A stretch of DNA of 64,000 nucleotides from Bacillus sp. SA1-12. GTDB taxonomy: Bacteria; Bacillota; Bacilli; Bacillales; Bacillaceae. A model generated the notes under the pieces. That model was not told the origin of the DNA, ran no database searches, and worked only from the letters and a program-made list of their open reading frames with translations. Shown in pieces: positions 43,548-52,968 of the stretch. Position 1 is the stretch's first letter, and each line of letters begins with the position of its first letter. The position numbers were made by a program, and so were the translations under genes. The stretch is from the NCBI RefSeq assembly GCF_000981385.1, contig NZ_LATZ01000019.1:24799-88798 (forward strand), written 5' to 3'.

Positions 43548-44936
43548 ATGAAAGTAGACAATTCTTTAACACTTCAAAATTTAGAAGAAAGTTTAAACCA
43601 TTTCTTTGAGGTTTCGGGAAAAAAAATAAAAGCTCTTCATGCATCTTGGGACACAAAAAACGGTACGCCAGTTTTTACATCAAATGGACAATATACTACA
43701 AAGGGATGGACAGAATGGACGCAAGGTTTTATGTATGGATGGGCTATTCTACAGTTCGATGCTACTGGAGATGAAAGTTTTCTAGAGATGGGACGTAAAA
43801 GTACTGTTGATCATATGGCTCCTCATGTAAGCCATATTGGCGTTCATGATCATGGCTTTAATAATGTTTCTACTTATGGCAATCTACGTAGGTTAATGCT
43901 GGAAGGTCGATTACCTTTTAATGAATGGGAATTAAACTTTTATGAATTAGCACTTAAGGCCTCAGGGGCAGTTCAAGCAAGTCGATGGTCCACTCTTTCA
44001 GACGGTACAGGGTACATTTATTCTTTTAACGGACCTCAATCTCTTTTCATTGATACAATTCGGTCACTCCGCTCTCTGGCAGTAGCACACCAACTAGGTC
44101 ATAAGCTAATGGGAGAGGGAGATGAGCCTATTTCGTTATTAGACAGACTTATTCAACATGCGAAAAATACCGCTCGCTATAATATCTATTATGGGGAACA
44201 ACGAGATTCTTATGATGTCAACGGTCGTGTTGCTCACGAATCTATCTTTAATACGACAAATGGTACGTATCGTTGTCCTAGCAGTCAACAAGGATATTGT
44301 GCATTTTCCACTTGGACACGAGGATTGGCTTGGGCACTCTTAGGATATGCTGAACAGCTTGAATTTATTTCTACATTAGCAGATGAAGAATTAGAGCCAT
44401 TTGGCGGACGTGAAGAAATTACTGGCTTCATGTTAAAGGCAGCAAAGGCAACAGCAGATTTTTATCTTCAAAACACGGCTCTTGACGGGATTCCGTATTG
44501 GGACACTGGTGCTCCAAAATTAGATGAGTTAGGTCAGTGGAGAGACCGTCCCGCTGATCCTTATAACGATAAAGAACCTGTCGACAGCTCTGCAGCAGCT
44601 ATTGCAGCTCAAGGGCTAGCACGGTTAGGGCGTTATATGGAAGAGCAACTTGGAGATTCAACAGGACGTCTATACTTTCAAGCTGCTTTGACAACTTCTA
44701 AGGCACTTTTCTCTACGCCTTATCTTTCGGAAGACGAGAACCATCAAGGATTAATCCTTCATTCTATTTATCACCAACCTAATGGTTGGGACTATGTGCC
44801 AGAAGGAAGTGTTGTACCGAATGGTGAGTCTTCTTTATGGGGAGATTATCACGCAGTAGAGCTAGCTTTATACCTTAAAAGGTTATTAGAAGGAAAGCAG
44901 CTTAACTTTGAAGGTAAAATCCATTTAGTAAAGTAG
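43548..44936 (+). CDS. Glycoside hydrolase, GH88 type (unsaturated glucuronyl hydrolase)
   Basis: 462 residues, alpha/alpha-barrel. WTEWTQGFMYGWAILQFDATG, HVSHIGVHDHGFNNVSTYGN (with the catalytic Asp of the GH88/GH105 type), GYCAFSTWTRGLAWALLGYAEQ, VDSSAAAIAAQGLARLG and LWGDYHAVELALYLKRL are diagnostic. Such enzymes remove unsaturated glucuronic or galacturonic acid from oligosaccharides left by polysaccharide lyases; no signal peptide, so it acts in the cytoplasm. AAAGGAGG precedes ATG 43548. The product would flow to KDG, which matches the adjacent KDG kinase pseudogene and KdgR-like boxes. Confidence 0.8.
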   Translation: MKVDNSLTLQNLEESLNHFFEVSGKKIKALHASWDTKNGTPVFTSNGQYTTKGWTEWTQGFMYGWAILQFDATGDESFLEMGRKSTVDHMAPHVSHIGVHDHGFNNVSTYGNLRRLMLEGRLPFNEWELNFYELALKASGAVQASRWSTLSDGTGYIYSFNGPQSLFIDTIRSLRSLAVAHQLGHKLMGEGDEPISLLDRLIQHAKNTARYNIYYGEQRDSYDVNGRVAHESIFNTTNGTYRCPSSQQGYCAFSTWTRGLAWALLGYAEQLEFISTLADEELEPFGGREEITGFMLKAAKATADFYLQNTALDGIPYWDTGAPKLDELGQWRDRPADPYNDKEPVDSSAAAIAAQGLARLGRYMEEQLGDSTGRLYFQAALTTSKALFSTPYLSEDENHQGLILHSIYHQPNGWDYVPEGSVVPNGESSLWGDYHAVELALYLKRLLEGKQLNFEGKIHLVK

Positions 44937-44945
44937 ATAGTGTCC

Positions 44946-44990
44946 AGAAAGTAGCCTTTTTATATAGAAAATATAAAAGGGCTACTTTCT
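44946..44990. terminator. Long hairpin between GH88 and kdgK
   Basis: AGAAAGTAGCC(TTTT) / (AAAA)GGGCTACTTTCT, arms 44946-44956 and 44980-44990 with extended A/T pairing inside. No clear T-run after it. Confidence 0.5.
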
Positions 44991-45050
44991 ATAGAATAAA
45001 TCATTACCTTCAAATACCAATCATTTTATTTGGATAAAGGGGAGAAACGT

Positions 45051-45613
45051 ATGGATGTAATCACGTTTGGGGAAACCATGGTACTCTTTGTCCCTGACTC
45101 ATTCGGTATTCAGGCCACTTTACGAAAACAATTGGCGGTGTAGAGTCAAATGTAGCCATTGCGCTTTCGAGGTTGGGGCACAAGGTCGGCTGGATGAGCC
45201 GTCTAGGCGAGGAAGAATTTGGGCTATTGGTTCGTAACTTTATACGTGGAGAAGGAGTGGATACCTCCCATGTCAATATTTGATAGAAACTATCCAACAG
45301 GGGTCTTCTTTAAAGAGAGGAATGCTGGGAACGATCCAAAAGTTTACTATTACAGAAAGGGTTCAGCTGCAAGTTATATGAACCCAGATGATTTAGATGA
45401 AGCCTATATTAGTCAGGCTAAGTTTCTGCATCTAACGGGAATTACACCTGCTCTTAGTCCATCTTGTAAAGACACCGTTTATCGAGCAATTGAGCTAGCT
45501 AGACGTCATCAGATAACGACTGTCTTTGATCCTAATATCCGCTTAAAACTTTGGTCTAAAGAAGAGGTCAGAAAAACTTTGGTTGATATTTCCAGTATTC
45601 TAGTAATCTATAG
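45051..45613 (+). pseudogene. kdgK: 2-dehydro-3-deoxygluconokinase (KdgK), frameshifted and truncated
   Basis: Starts normally (AAAGGGGAG, ATG 45051, MDVITFGETMVLFVPD), loses frame near 45115, continues as TIGGVESNVAIALSRLGHKV and SRLGEEEFGLLVRNFIRGEG, shifts again near 45280 and runs NYPTGVFFKERNAGNDPKVY to LHLTGITPALSPSCKDTVYR and FDPNIRLKLWSKEEV. It then breaks off near 45610, before the PfkB catalytic GAGD motif. KdgK phosphorylates 2-keto-3-deoxygluconate; this copy is dead, so KDG use must rely on another copy. Confidence 0.8.
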
Positions 45614-45639
45614 ACACTTTTCCTCCCGAAAACAATTTT

Positions 45640-46010
45640 AATAAAAAAGTTAAATCCAACAATTCTTTAATATATCCTTTCATCGAATCCTTTTTAGAAA
45701 TACCAAATTTATATGATGAATAGACTTTGTCAATAAATCTACTCATAATACTATAGATATTATTGTTATCCTTAATATTTTCTTTTAACTCTTCTTCAAA
45801 TTCTCTTATGTATGGTAATAATTCATCATATAAAGGAAATCGTTAAAAGCTTTATGTAAGTATCCTATATACCCATCAATTTTTTCCAAAGAATCTTCAT
45901 TTTTTATATATTTCCTAACGTTACTACCTACTCTTGCTAGAATAACTAGCAACCTCATTACCATTACCATCAACAATTTGCAATACATCTCCATGATGAT
46001 TTATCACAGC
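45640..46010 (-). pseudogene. Fragmented RHS-tip/hypothetical gene
   Basis: In one frame near 45960-46015 the strand reads INHHGDVLQIVDGNGNEVAS, an RHS/YD-repeat sentence; after a frameshift it runs SLEKIDGYIGYLHKAFNDFL and, in another frame, DELLPYIREFEEELKENIKD and GISKKDSMKGYIKELLDLTF. The second part is helical and looks like a downstream accessory or toxin-tip sequence of unknown family. It abuts the broken end of kdgK near 45610, so a rearrangement joined the two. Confidence 0.4.
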
Positions 46011-46050
46011 TTCTTTTCTACAATATATTAACTACAAAAAGCATTTTAAT

Positions 46051-46084
46051 AAAAGTGCCTTACTGTCGTCATTAAGGCACTTTT
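46051..46084. terminator. Terminator after the ptsI fragment
   Basis: AAAAGTGCCTTA / TAAGGCACTTTT, 12-bp perfect stem flanked by A- and T-runs, 24 bp past the ptsI-fragment stop. Works in both directions. Confidence 0.75.
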
Positions 46085-46107
46085 TTAGTTTGTAAGCTTT
46101 TTTATCT

Positions 46108-46320
46108 TTAATTTGAAAACATGTCACCCAGCTCTTGACAAGTATGCTCTTTGATTCTTTCTAGTTCTGATTTAGATAACTCTAGTGCTTGTTCAAAGCG
46201 TACTGCTTCTTGATCGGTACTCATTACTGTTTCTATTGTTAACTCTGGGCTTTCTAAGCGAAAAGCTTTGGCAATGGCAATGCCGCTTGAAGCGGCTATA
46301 CCTAAAATATCTTTTTGCAT
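46108..46320 (-). pseudogene. PTS Enzyme I, N-terminal fragment only
   Basis: 70 codons: ILGIAASSGIAIAKAFRLES and FEQALELSKSELERIKEHTC match the start of PtsI, which is normally about 570 residues. It ends after LGDMFSN with a stop and a terminator; the phosphorylated His and PEP-binding domains are absent. Start ATG overlaps the stop codon of the HPr gene (TAATG), the usual ptsHI arrangement, so this was a second ptsHI operon that lost most of ptsI. Confidence 0.85.
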
Positions 46321-46589
46321 TATTCTGCTAAGCCTGCTTTTTTCATAGAGTCTTCTAATGCGGCAATAGCTTCTGTTGAATCCGATCCTTTAGCAGTAAT
46401 TTTAATAGCAACACCTGTTGGAATACCTAAAGCCATGACGCCCATGATGGACTTTAAGTTTACTGATTTACCATTGTATTCTAAATCGATATCAGAGTTA
46501 AATTTACTTGCAGTTTGTACTAAAGTTGTCGCTGGACGCGCATGAATTCCGGTTTTATCAATAACTACAAAAGTTTTATCAATTGTCAT
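46320..46589 (-). CDS. HPr-like phosphocarrier protein
   Basis: 89 residues, full-length HPr. The Enzyme I phosphorylation site His 16 is in GIHARPAT and the HPr-kinase site Ser 47 is in [11 protein letters not shown]. It carries phosphate from Enzyme I to EIIA proteins and, when Ser-phosphorylated, partners CcpA. Being followed by a truncated ptsI and close to a galactitol-type PTS, it may be a dedicated second HPr served by the chromosomal Enzyme I. Confidence 0.85.
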   Translation of the reverse strand: MTIDKTFVVIDKTGIHARPATTLVQTASKFNSDIDLEYNGKSVNLKSIMGVMALGIPTGVAIKITAKGSDSTEAIAALEDSMKKAGLAE

Positions 46590-46865
46590 TTGTTCCTCCT
46601 GTTGAACCTAAATGTTATTAATTTTTATATTTTCTAAAAACGTGCTTTTAATGTTATAAGTTAATTTACTTTATATCCTTTAATTTTTTAGAAATATCTC
46701 ACATAAATCGAAAAATGACCCATAATTCAATGTTTAAAAGAAACATAGGTCCAAAACATTCAATAGATGTAATACTTAGTGAAGCTTTTGTGCGTGAGAA
46801 TTTTCAAAAGTACAAAATTTTAACTGTTCTCCATTCAAAATAATCTTGTAAATAACTTAAATAAT

Positions 46866-47909
46866 TTATAGTTCGAACATAACTTTTGTAAAAACTTCTT
46901 TATTACTTATGATTCGTTCAAATATTTCTGGTCCCATCCTAAGAGGTACACGATGAGATATAAGTGGTTTTACTTGTAATTGTCCTGTATTCATAAAGTG
47001 AATGGTTGTATGAAACTCTCTACCAGGGAACGGCGAGGATACTGCGTTCCATGAACCATAAACCTTCAATTCTTGACGAACAATTCTTTCAAAATAGAAA
47101 CGTTCAATCGAAACATCCGCATACGGAATACCCATAAAGACTACTTCTCCCCCTTTTTTTGGTAAGGCAAATATTTGTGAAGAAGTAATGGGAGATCCGG
47201 CAGCTTCAACTGCTAAATCAACTCCATTTCCGTTTGTAAATGTCATGATTTGTTCAAATGTATTTTCATCTTTTGGATTTATTAATATATCGGCCCCGAC
47301 CTGTTTTGCTAAGGTTAACTTCTCTTTTTCAAGATCTATGGCATATACTATTTCTGCACCAAAAATTTTTGCCCATTGGATTGCAAGTAATCCAATGGTT
47401 CCACACCCCATAACAGCAACAGAGTATCCAGGCTGCAAGCTTGTTTTAAATAGTCCATGAAGAGAAACTGCGGATGGCTCGACAAAAGTAGCTTCTTCAA
47501 AAGAAACACTTTCTGGAATACAGATAACATTTTCTCTTGGTACCTTCACGTAGGTAGCAAATCCGCCAGGGACTTTTGCACCTGTTACAAGTAAGTCAGG
47601 ACACGCAGCGATATATCCCGAACGACAATATTCACACTTTCCACAATAAAGTGCAGGACATACAGCTACACGTGCACCCACATTTATATCAGTTACATTT
47701 TGGCCAATTTCAACTACTTCACCAGCATATTCATGACCCCAAATATTCCCAGGTTTTAAAGGTCCCAATTTTTTATATCGAGAAATATCTGACCCGCAAA
47801 TACCTGCATTTCTTACCCTTATAATAACTTCGTCGTTTCGGTCAATAGTTGGTTGGGGAGACTCTTCATATCTTAAATCCTGAATTCCATAGAAACATAA
47901 TGATTCCAT
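46866..47909 (-). CDS. gatD: Zinc dehydrogenase, galactitol-1-phosphate 5-dehydrogenase type
   Basis: 347 residues, medium-chain dehydrogenase. Zinc ligands in GICGSDISRYKKLG and WGHEYAGEVVE, structural zinc CGKCEYCRSGYIAAC, NAD motif VMGCGTIGLLAIQWAK. YGSWNAVSSPFPGREF near the end is typical of GatD, which oxidises galactitol 1-phosphate to tagatose 6-phosphate. It lies downstream of the kinase, aldolase and PTS genes of the same strand. A second dehydrogenase of this family occurs in the same operon, so the assignment between them is uncertain. Confidence 0.7.
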   Translation of the reverse strand: MESLCFYGIQDLRYEESPQPTIDRNDEVIIRVRNAGICGSDISRYKKLGPLKPGNIWGHEYAGEVVEIGQNVTDINVGARVAVCPALYCGKCEYCRSGYIAACPDLLVTGAKVPGGFATYVKVPRENVICIPESVSFEEATFVEPSAVSLHGLFKTSLQPGYSVAVMGCGTIGLLAIQWAKIFGAEIVYAIDLEKEKLTLAKQVGADILINPKDENTFEQIMTFTNGNGVDLAVEAAGSPITSSQIFALPKKGGEVVFMGIPYADVSIERFYFERIVRQELKVYGSWNAVSSPFPGREFHTTIHFMNTGQLQVKPLISHRVPLRMGPEIFERIISNKEVFTKVMFEL

Positions 47910-48020
47910 TTATATTAATACCTCCGTATCTATTAGTTGGAACATTGTGGTCCTTCTACTGAAACCAGAGTCGTATTATTATTCATTAGGCAATTTATTT
48001 AAGCTTTCATGTATTAAGCA

Positions 48021-49529
48021 TTAAATCTCCATCGACTTATATAAATCAAATTCTCTTTTAATTTTTGAGAGTGGAGTATACATCCTGTTAAAGTACTCAT
48101 CATACAAATTAAAATTTTCTTGGGAAGGAAGATACTTTTCAAATAGATTAACGGGTATTTGTTCAATAAAACCTTGTTTTAATGCGGCTAATATAGCTCC
48201 ACCTCTTGAAACTGCTTCCACCGTTCTAAAAGAAAGGACTTCGCAGTTAAGAATATCTGCCTTTAATTGAAGCCATAATGAATTTGAAGTTGCCGGTCCT
48301 ATAACTTTCATACTCTCAATAGCTTGACCTGTAAGGTTTATATAAGCATCCTTTAAAGTTCTCAATTCAAAGCATAGTCCAGCAAAAACAGAGAATAAAA
48401 TATCCTTTTTTTCCGTGTGATCCTGTAGACCATATAAGAGGCCCTTAGAATGAGAATCTCGATAGGGGGGACCACTTCCTCTTAAATGTGGAATAAACAC
48501 GAGCAAATTTTCTATAAGCTCTTTGGAGTTTTTCTGGTAATTTTCATATAAAGCATCACTCAGTTGCTTTAATTCATCAAAAGAGGATAAAAAGTTTTTC
48601 GTAAACCAATTTAAACTATAACCAGCAGTTGGCATTGATCCATAGAGACTGAATAAATTGTCTTTTACATATAAACCATTTGAAATAGCATATTCCTGAA
48701 AATCACTATTTAAGTATGGCTCTTTTTTCAGCAAAAGTAATCCTTCTGTTGTTCCAGTAGAATTTAGAAGTTCTTTATCAACATCCAAATTAGTACAAAT
48801 TGATCCTGCCATATGATCGTGACCAGCTATCGAAATAGTTGTATTAGGACTTAGTCCAATCTCCCTGGCTATTGTATCTTTAAGTAAGGAATGAGCAGTA
48901 CCAGACTCAACAACAGTAGGAAATGTTTGAATTTCTAAGTCAAATTCTTCGATTAGTTTCTTTGACCATTTTCGAGTAGACATGTCCATCAGTAACGTTC
49001 TAGATGCAAGGCTCACATCTGTTGCGTATATTCCGGATAACTTAAAAGCCACAAATCCTGACAAGCATGTCCATTTTTTTAATTTTGCATATTGATTAGG
49101 AAAATGCTCTCTAATCCAAAGGAGCTTGGTAAGGCTATGATTACTATGAGAGACTATCCCCGTAATGCTGTATAGTGCCTCCCTTCCAACAATATCATTG
49201 ACTAATCTTGCTTCAGATTTAGAGCGAGGATCATACCAAGTAATGATTGGTTCTAAGATTTTATCCTGTTCATCTAATAAAACGATAGTTTGAGCTGCAC
49301 TAGCTATCGAAATCGTTTTTATCTCTTCTGGATTTTCTACTTTTTTGGAGAGGAGGTGAAGACCTTCCTTCACGCCCTCCCAAATTTTATCCATTTCAAA
49401 CTCTGATTCTTTTTCATTCCATTTAGTAGGAGTAAAAAAACGATACATTTCTACTAATTCAAAATTTGGTAATTGAAAAAGACAAACTTTTACGTTAGTT
49501 GTTCCAATATCAATTCCAATTACATACAT
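48021..49529 (-). CDS. FGGY-family carbohydrate kinase
   Basis: 502 residues from ATG 49529 (AGGGTGG 8 nt upstream; the GTG at 49541 lies within that site). YVIGIDIGTTNVKVCLF is the first ATP-binding segment, WYDPRSKSEARLV and STGTTEGLLLL follow, and ESMKVIGPATSNSLWLQLKADIL plus AVSRGGAILAAL make the C-terminal lobe. Family members phosphorylate xylulose, gluconate, ribulose or glycerol. A PTS already delivers a phosphorylated sugar, so this kinase may phosphorylate a keto-sugar or a second substrate of the operon. Confidence 0.8.
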   Translation of the reverse strand: MYVIGIDIGTTNVKVCLFQLPNFELVEMYRFFTPTKWNEKESEFEMDKIWEGVKEGLHLLSKKVENPEEIKTISIASAAQTIVLLDEQDKILEPIITWYDPRSKSEARLVNDIVGREALYSITGIVSHSNHSLTKLLWIREHFPNQYAKLKKWTCLSGFVAFKLSGIYATDVSLASRTLLMDMSTRKWSKKLIEEFDLEIQTFPTVVESGTAHSLLKDTIAREIGLSPNTTISIAGHDHMAGSICTNLDVDKELLNSTGTTEGLLLLKKEPYLNSDFQEYAISNGLYVKDNLFSLYGSMPTAGYSLNWFTKNFLSSFDELKQLSDALYENYQKNSKELIENLLVFIPHLRGSGPPYRDSHSKGLLYGLQDHTEKKDILFSVFAGLCFELRTLKDAYINLTGQAIESMKVIGPATSNSLWLQLKADILNCEVLSFRTVEAVSRGGAILAALKQGFIEQIPVNLFEKYLPSQENFNLYDEYFNRMYTPLSKIKREFDLYKSMEI

Positions 49530-49557
49530 TTTTAATCCCACCCTTTAGATGTAAGCA

Positions 49558-50391
49558 TTATCTATTTAAAGTGTTAAGTTTATCAATAACTACTTCTTTA
49601 ACCCCAGATTGTGCTTCTAGCAATACACTAATAAGGTTGTATTCATTTGGATTTTGTTCATATCGTTTTCCAACAGAAGAAATAAATCGTTTACGAAGAT
49701 CACTGGCTAGATTTATTTTACGTACATTGTAATTTTTTAATTGAGCTAGAACGTCACCAGGAATGCCGGAGCCACCATGTATAACTAATGGAACCTCAAC
49801 AGTATCTGCTATTTCACGAAGTAATTCTAGGTTAATTTTAGGTTGTTCATCTAAACCGTGAATATTTCCTACCGATACAGCTAATAGGTCGATTCCTGTA
49901 CGCTCTACAAAATCTTTTGCAAGCTTGGGATCTGTTTGTGCAGACTCATCAGACACATGGTCATCTTCTTTTCCGCCTAACTCTCCTAATTCAGCTTCTA
50001 CCGATACCCCTCGTTCATGACAATATTCTACAACTTCCCTAGTAAGTTTAATATTTTCTTCATATGGTAATTTTGAAGCATCAATCATAACAGAGTTAAA
50101 ACCAGCGTCTACAGCCTGTCTTATGTCCTCGAATGTCATTCCATGATCCAAATGTAACGTTACAGGAATATCAACTTTCTCCGCAGCAGATTTTACTATG
50201 TTAGCAATGTAATCATATCCAGACAGTTTAACGTTTGTAGGGGCAATTTGGACAATAACTGGCAATCCTACCTCTTCTGCTCCTTGGATAATAGATAGTG
50301 TCATTTCTAAATTAGTAGTATTAAAGGCTGGAGCAATAAGATTTTTCTCCTCTAACAAATGTAAGAACGATTTCATATTTAATAATGGCAT
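49558..50391 (-). CDS. gatY: Class II aldolase, tagatose-1,6-bisphosphate type
   Basis: 277 residues. Zinc and substrate residues: LHLDHGMTFEDIRQAVDAGF (HxDH), VSVEAELGELGG, AVSVGNIHGLDEQP, LVIHGGSGIPGD (second zinc His and Gly loop) and KINLASDLR. This is the FbaA/GatY/KbaY family; the PTS, dehydrogenase and kinase neighbours favour a tagatose- or ketose-bisphosphate substrate split to dihydroxyacetone phosphate and glyceraldehyde 3-phosphate. Full length. Confidence 0.8.
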   Translation of the reverse strand: MPLLNMKSFLHLLEEKNLIAPAFNTTNLEMTLSIIQGAEEVGLPVIVQIAPTNVKLSGYDYIANIVKSAAEKVDIPVTLHLDHGMTFEDIRQAVDAGFNSVMIDASKLPYEENIKLTREVVEYCHERGVSVEAELGELGGKEDDHVSDESAQTDPKLAKDFVERTGIDLLAVSVGNIHGLDEQPKINLELLREIADTVEVPLVIHGGSGIPGDVLAQLKNYNVRKINLASDLRKRFISSVGKRYEQNPNEYNLISVLLEAQSGVKEVVIDKLNTLNR

Positions 50392-50411
50392 ATTACATTC
50401 CTCCTATTAAA

Positions 50412-51443
50412 TTAATCTATTATTACAACTTTTATAACCTCTTCGTCAGGATTTGCTGCAAGTGTAATCGCTTCTCCTACTTGATCAATCGTCATTTCAT
50501 GTGTAATCATTTTTTCTGCATCAATTGTTCCATTTGAAATGTTTAAAATAGCCTCTTCAAATTCATATGGTGATACACTATAGGTACCTACTATTGATAT
50601 TTCATCTTTAAAGAATCTTCCTGCATCAATTGTCACTTCAGGGTTCTTGTCAAATGGAGAAAAACAAATCACTCGTCCTCCTCGTCTGAGCAATTGTACT
50701 GCTTCCGGCAAAAGAGAGGAGACACTCGCAGCTATGATAACAGTATCAACACCTTGATTATTAGTAACCTTATCAACTACATCTTTTAAATTTTCACCCT
50801 TAATATTGACTGTGTGATCGATTCCATACTCTTTAGCTTTTGACAGCTTATAAGCAGAAACATCAGAAATAATTACATTGCTTACATCCTTATGTTTTAG
50901 GAGTTGACCATGGATTAGCCCGATCGGACCTGCACCCATGATTAAAACATTATCTCCAGGTCGTATATTTGCAGCTTTTTGCCCATGTATACAACATGCT
51001 ACTGGCTCTGCTAAAGATGCGTGTAGGTAACTCAAAGAGTCTGGAATTTTAAAAAGTAAATGGCGTACATGCCTTTCTGATAATCGAATATATTCTGCAA
51101 AACCACCTGGATCAATGTTCGTTTCTTTAAACTCAGGGCAAAGTGTATATTGCTGTCGTTGACAATAATGACAAGTGAAACAAGGAACATGGATAGCTCC
51201 AACAACTCTGTCTCCAGTTTTAAATTTTGTAACTCCCTCTCCTACCTTAACAATCTCACCTGCGTATTCATGCCCAAGAATAGTTTTTGGATTAACTGTT
51301 TTATGAATTGCTTTGTGAATATCCGTCCCGCATAATCCACAAGCCTTTAACTTCAACAACACTTCCCCAAAACCAATTTCTGGAACATCTATATCTTCCA
51401 TTCGAAAGTCATTAACATTGTGGTATATACTGGCTCTCATCAT
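50412..51443 (-). CDS. Zinc dehydrogenase, polyol type
   Basis: 343 residues. Catalytic zinc GLCGTDIHKAIHKTVN and GHEYAGEIVKVGEG; NAD site IMGAGPIGLIHGQLL. The structural-zinc loop reads CFTCHYCQRQQYTLC with all four Cys. Related to sorbitol dehydrogenase and GatD. AAGGAG precedes ATG 51443. Located directly after the EIIC gene, the common position for GatD, so this copy rather than the one at 46.9 kb could be the polyol-phosphate dehydrogenase. Confidence 0.75.
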   Translation of the reverse strand: MMRASIYHNVNDFRMEDIDVPEIGFGEVLLKLKACGLCGTDIHKAIHKTVNPKTILGHEYAGEIVKVGEGVTKFKTGDRVVGAIHVPCFTCHYCQRQQYTLCPEFKETNIDPGGFAEYIRLSERHVRHLLFKIPDSLSYLHASLAEPVACCIHGQKAANIRPGDNVLIMGAGPIGLIHGQLLKHKDVSNVIISDVSAYKLSKAKEYGIDHTVNIKGENLKDVVDKVTNNQGVDTVIIAASVSSLLPEAVQLLRRGGRVICFSPFDKNPEVTIDAGRFFKDEISIVGTYSVSPYEFEEAILNISNGTIDAEKMITHEMTIDQVGEAITLAANPDEEVIKVVIID

Positions 51444-51540
51444 AAGATCTCCTTTTTTGAGTTTAATAGGGGTGGGGGGTATCGCCTAAAGCAGCAAAGC
51501 CCCTTTTGTCAAAAATTATCCCCCTACCGAAAAACAATAT

Positions 51541-52926
51541 TTAAGATACCTTTGTATCTGAAGCCTCCAATTCACCATTGTCATTAAAATCTTTTCTGGT
51601 AATTTTATATGCCAACCAAATAATAAGACCTACAACTGGGATCATTCCAATAGCAAAGATATTTCCTTGGGATAACATGACAAGCCAGTAACGGAATGGA
51701 TTACCTCCATCAAGGAAGCTGTTCACCAATGCTGATGCCCCTTCTGGGAACTGAAACTTGATATCCTTCGCTACTTGGGTAACAAGTGGAGCCAAGTAAG
51801 ACGCGATGTATAAGTTAGCAATAATAACTGGTATTCCAATGATAACCGATCGTATAATGTTACCTCGGCAAGCTAGAACAATCATCGCCAATGGCACAGT
51901 TAAAGTTGGTAAATCACCCAGTGGCATCATTTTGTTCCCTGGTAGAATAACTGCCAGCAGAATAGTAATTGGTGTCATCAATAAGGCTGTTGAAATAATT
52001 GCTGGATTACCAATTGCCACTGCAATATCAAGACCAATCGTAATATCTTGACGACCAGGGAATTTCTTTTTAAGCAAGGCTTTTATAGCATCAGATAGTG
52101 GGATTAAACCCTCCATAAGGATACGAACCATACGAGGCATAATAAGCATGACAGCTCCTAAGTTCATTCCTAGTTTCAATATTTCATCTACATTGAATCC
52201 TGCGAGAATTCCAATAATAATTCCCAAAACCAGGCCTATCATCATCGGTTCACCAAAAACACCGAACCGCTTTTGAATTGAATCTGGATCAGCTTTTAAT
52301 TTTCTTATCCCTGGTATTGAGTCAATCATTTTATTTCCTAATACTCCAACTGGAAAAAATACAGCTGATGATAATGTTGGAAGGGAGATACCAGGCAAAT
52401 TAAAATGTTTCTGTACATATGGAGAAGACCAATCAGCCAATTTTAATATTGTGACAGTAGCTATGGCTGCACCAAGCAACCCCAATAAAAAGTTACCAGT
52501 GGCACTATAAACAAGCGCTCCTGCAAAGCAAAAATGCCAATAGTTCCATAAATCAATATCGACTGTTTTTGTCCAACGAAGCATGATCATCGCGATATTT
52601 AGTAAAACTACCATTGGAATTACAAAAGGTGCGATTGGTGATGCAAAAGCAATAGCAGCAAGTGGTGGCCATCCGGTATCTACAACTGGCAAATCTATTC
52701 CTGTTCTATCCACCATAGCTTGAGCTGCAGGTCCAACGCTCTCAATTAGGAGATTGAAGATTAAGAAAATACCAACAAAACCCATTCCTATAATTACAGA
52801 TGATCTTAAAGCTTTTGCAGGTTTCACTCGAAAACAGATTGCTAGTATAAATACGACAATTGGCAACATAACCGTAGGACCGAAACCAAGAATATACTGA
52901 AAAGCTTCTAATATCTTTTGTCCCAT
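51541..52926 (-). CDS. gatC: PTS EIIC, galactitol type
   Basis: 461 residues, many hydrophobic helices. LEAFQYILGFGPTVMLPIVVF-like start, VIIGMGFVGIFLIFNLLI, WPPLAAIAFASPIAPFVIP, NYWHFCFAGALVYSATGNFL, GVLGNKMIDSIPG and LVLGIIIGILAGFN match the galactitol EIIC family. It is the membrane channel that translocates and hands over the polyol for phosphorylation. Directly preceded by EIIB and EIIA genes. Confidence 0.85.
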   Translation of the reverse strand: MGQKILEAFQYILGFGPTVMLPIVVFILAICFRVKPAKALRSSVIIGMGFVGIFLIFNLLIESVGPAAQAMVDRTGIDLPVVDTGWPPLAAIAFASPIAPFVIPMVVLLNIAMIMLRWTKTVDIDLWNYWHFCFAGALVYSATGNFLLGLLGAAIATVTILKLADWSSPYVQKHFNLPGISLPTLSSAVFFPVGVLGNKMIDSIPGIRKLKADPDSIQKRFGVFGEPMMIGLVLGIIIGILAGFNVDEILKLGMNLGAVMLIMPRMVRILMEGLIPLSDAIKALLKKKFPGRQDITIGLDIAVAIGNPAIISTALLMTPITILLAVILPGNKMMPLGDLPTLTVPLAMIVLACRGNIIRSVIIGIPVIIANLYIASYLAPLVTQVAKDIKFQFPEGASALVNSFLDGGNPFRYWLVMLSQGNIFAIGMIPVVGLIIWLAYKITRKDFNDNGELEASDTKVS

Positions 52927-52968
52927 TTAGCTCATCCTTTCAACAATTTTACAATTTTATCAAACAGT

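Noticed and set aside
45219..45641. Intact PfkB kinase of 140 residues
   Set aside because: It is the middle of KdgK between two frameshifts and a truncation, without the catalytic GAGD region.
45806..45994. 62-codon minus-strand ORF as a gene
   Set aside because: Conserved-looking sequence continues in other frames on both sides, so it is part of a decayed gene.
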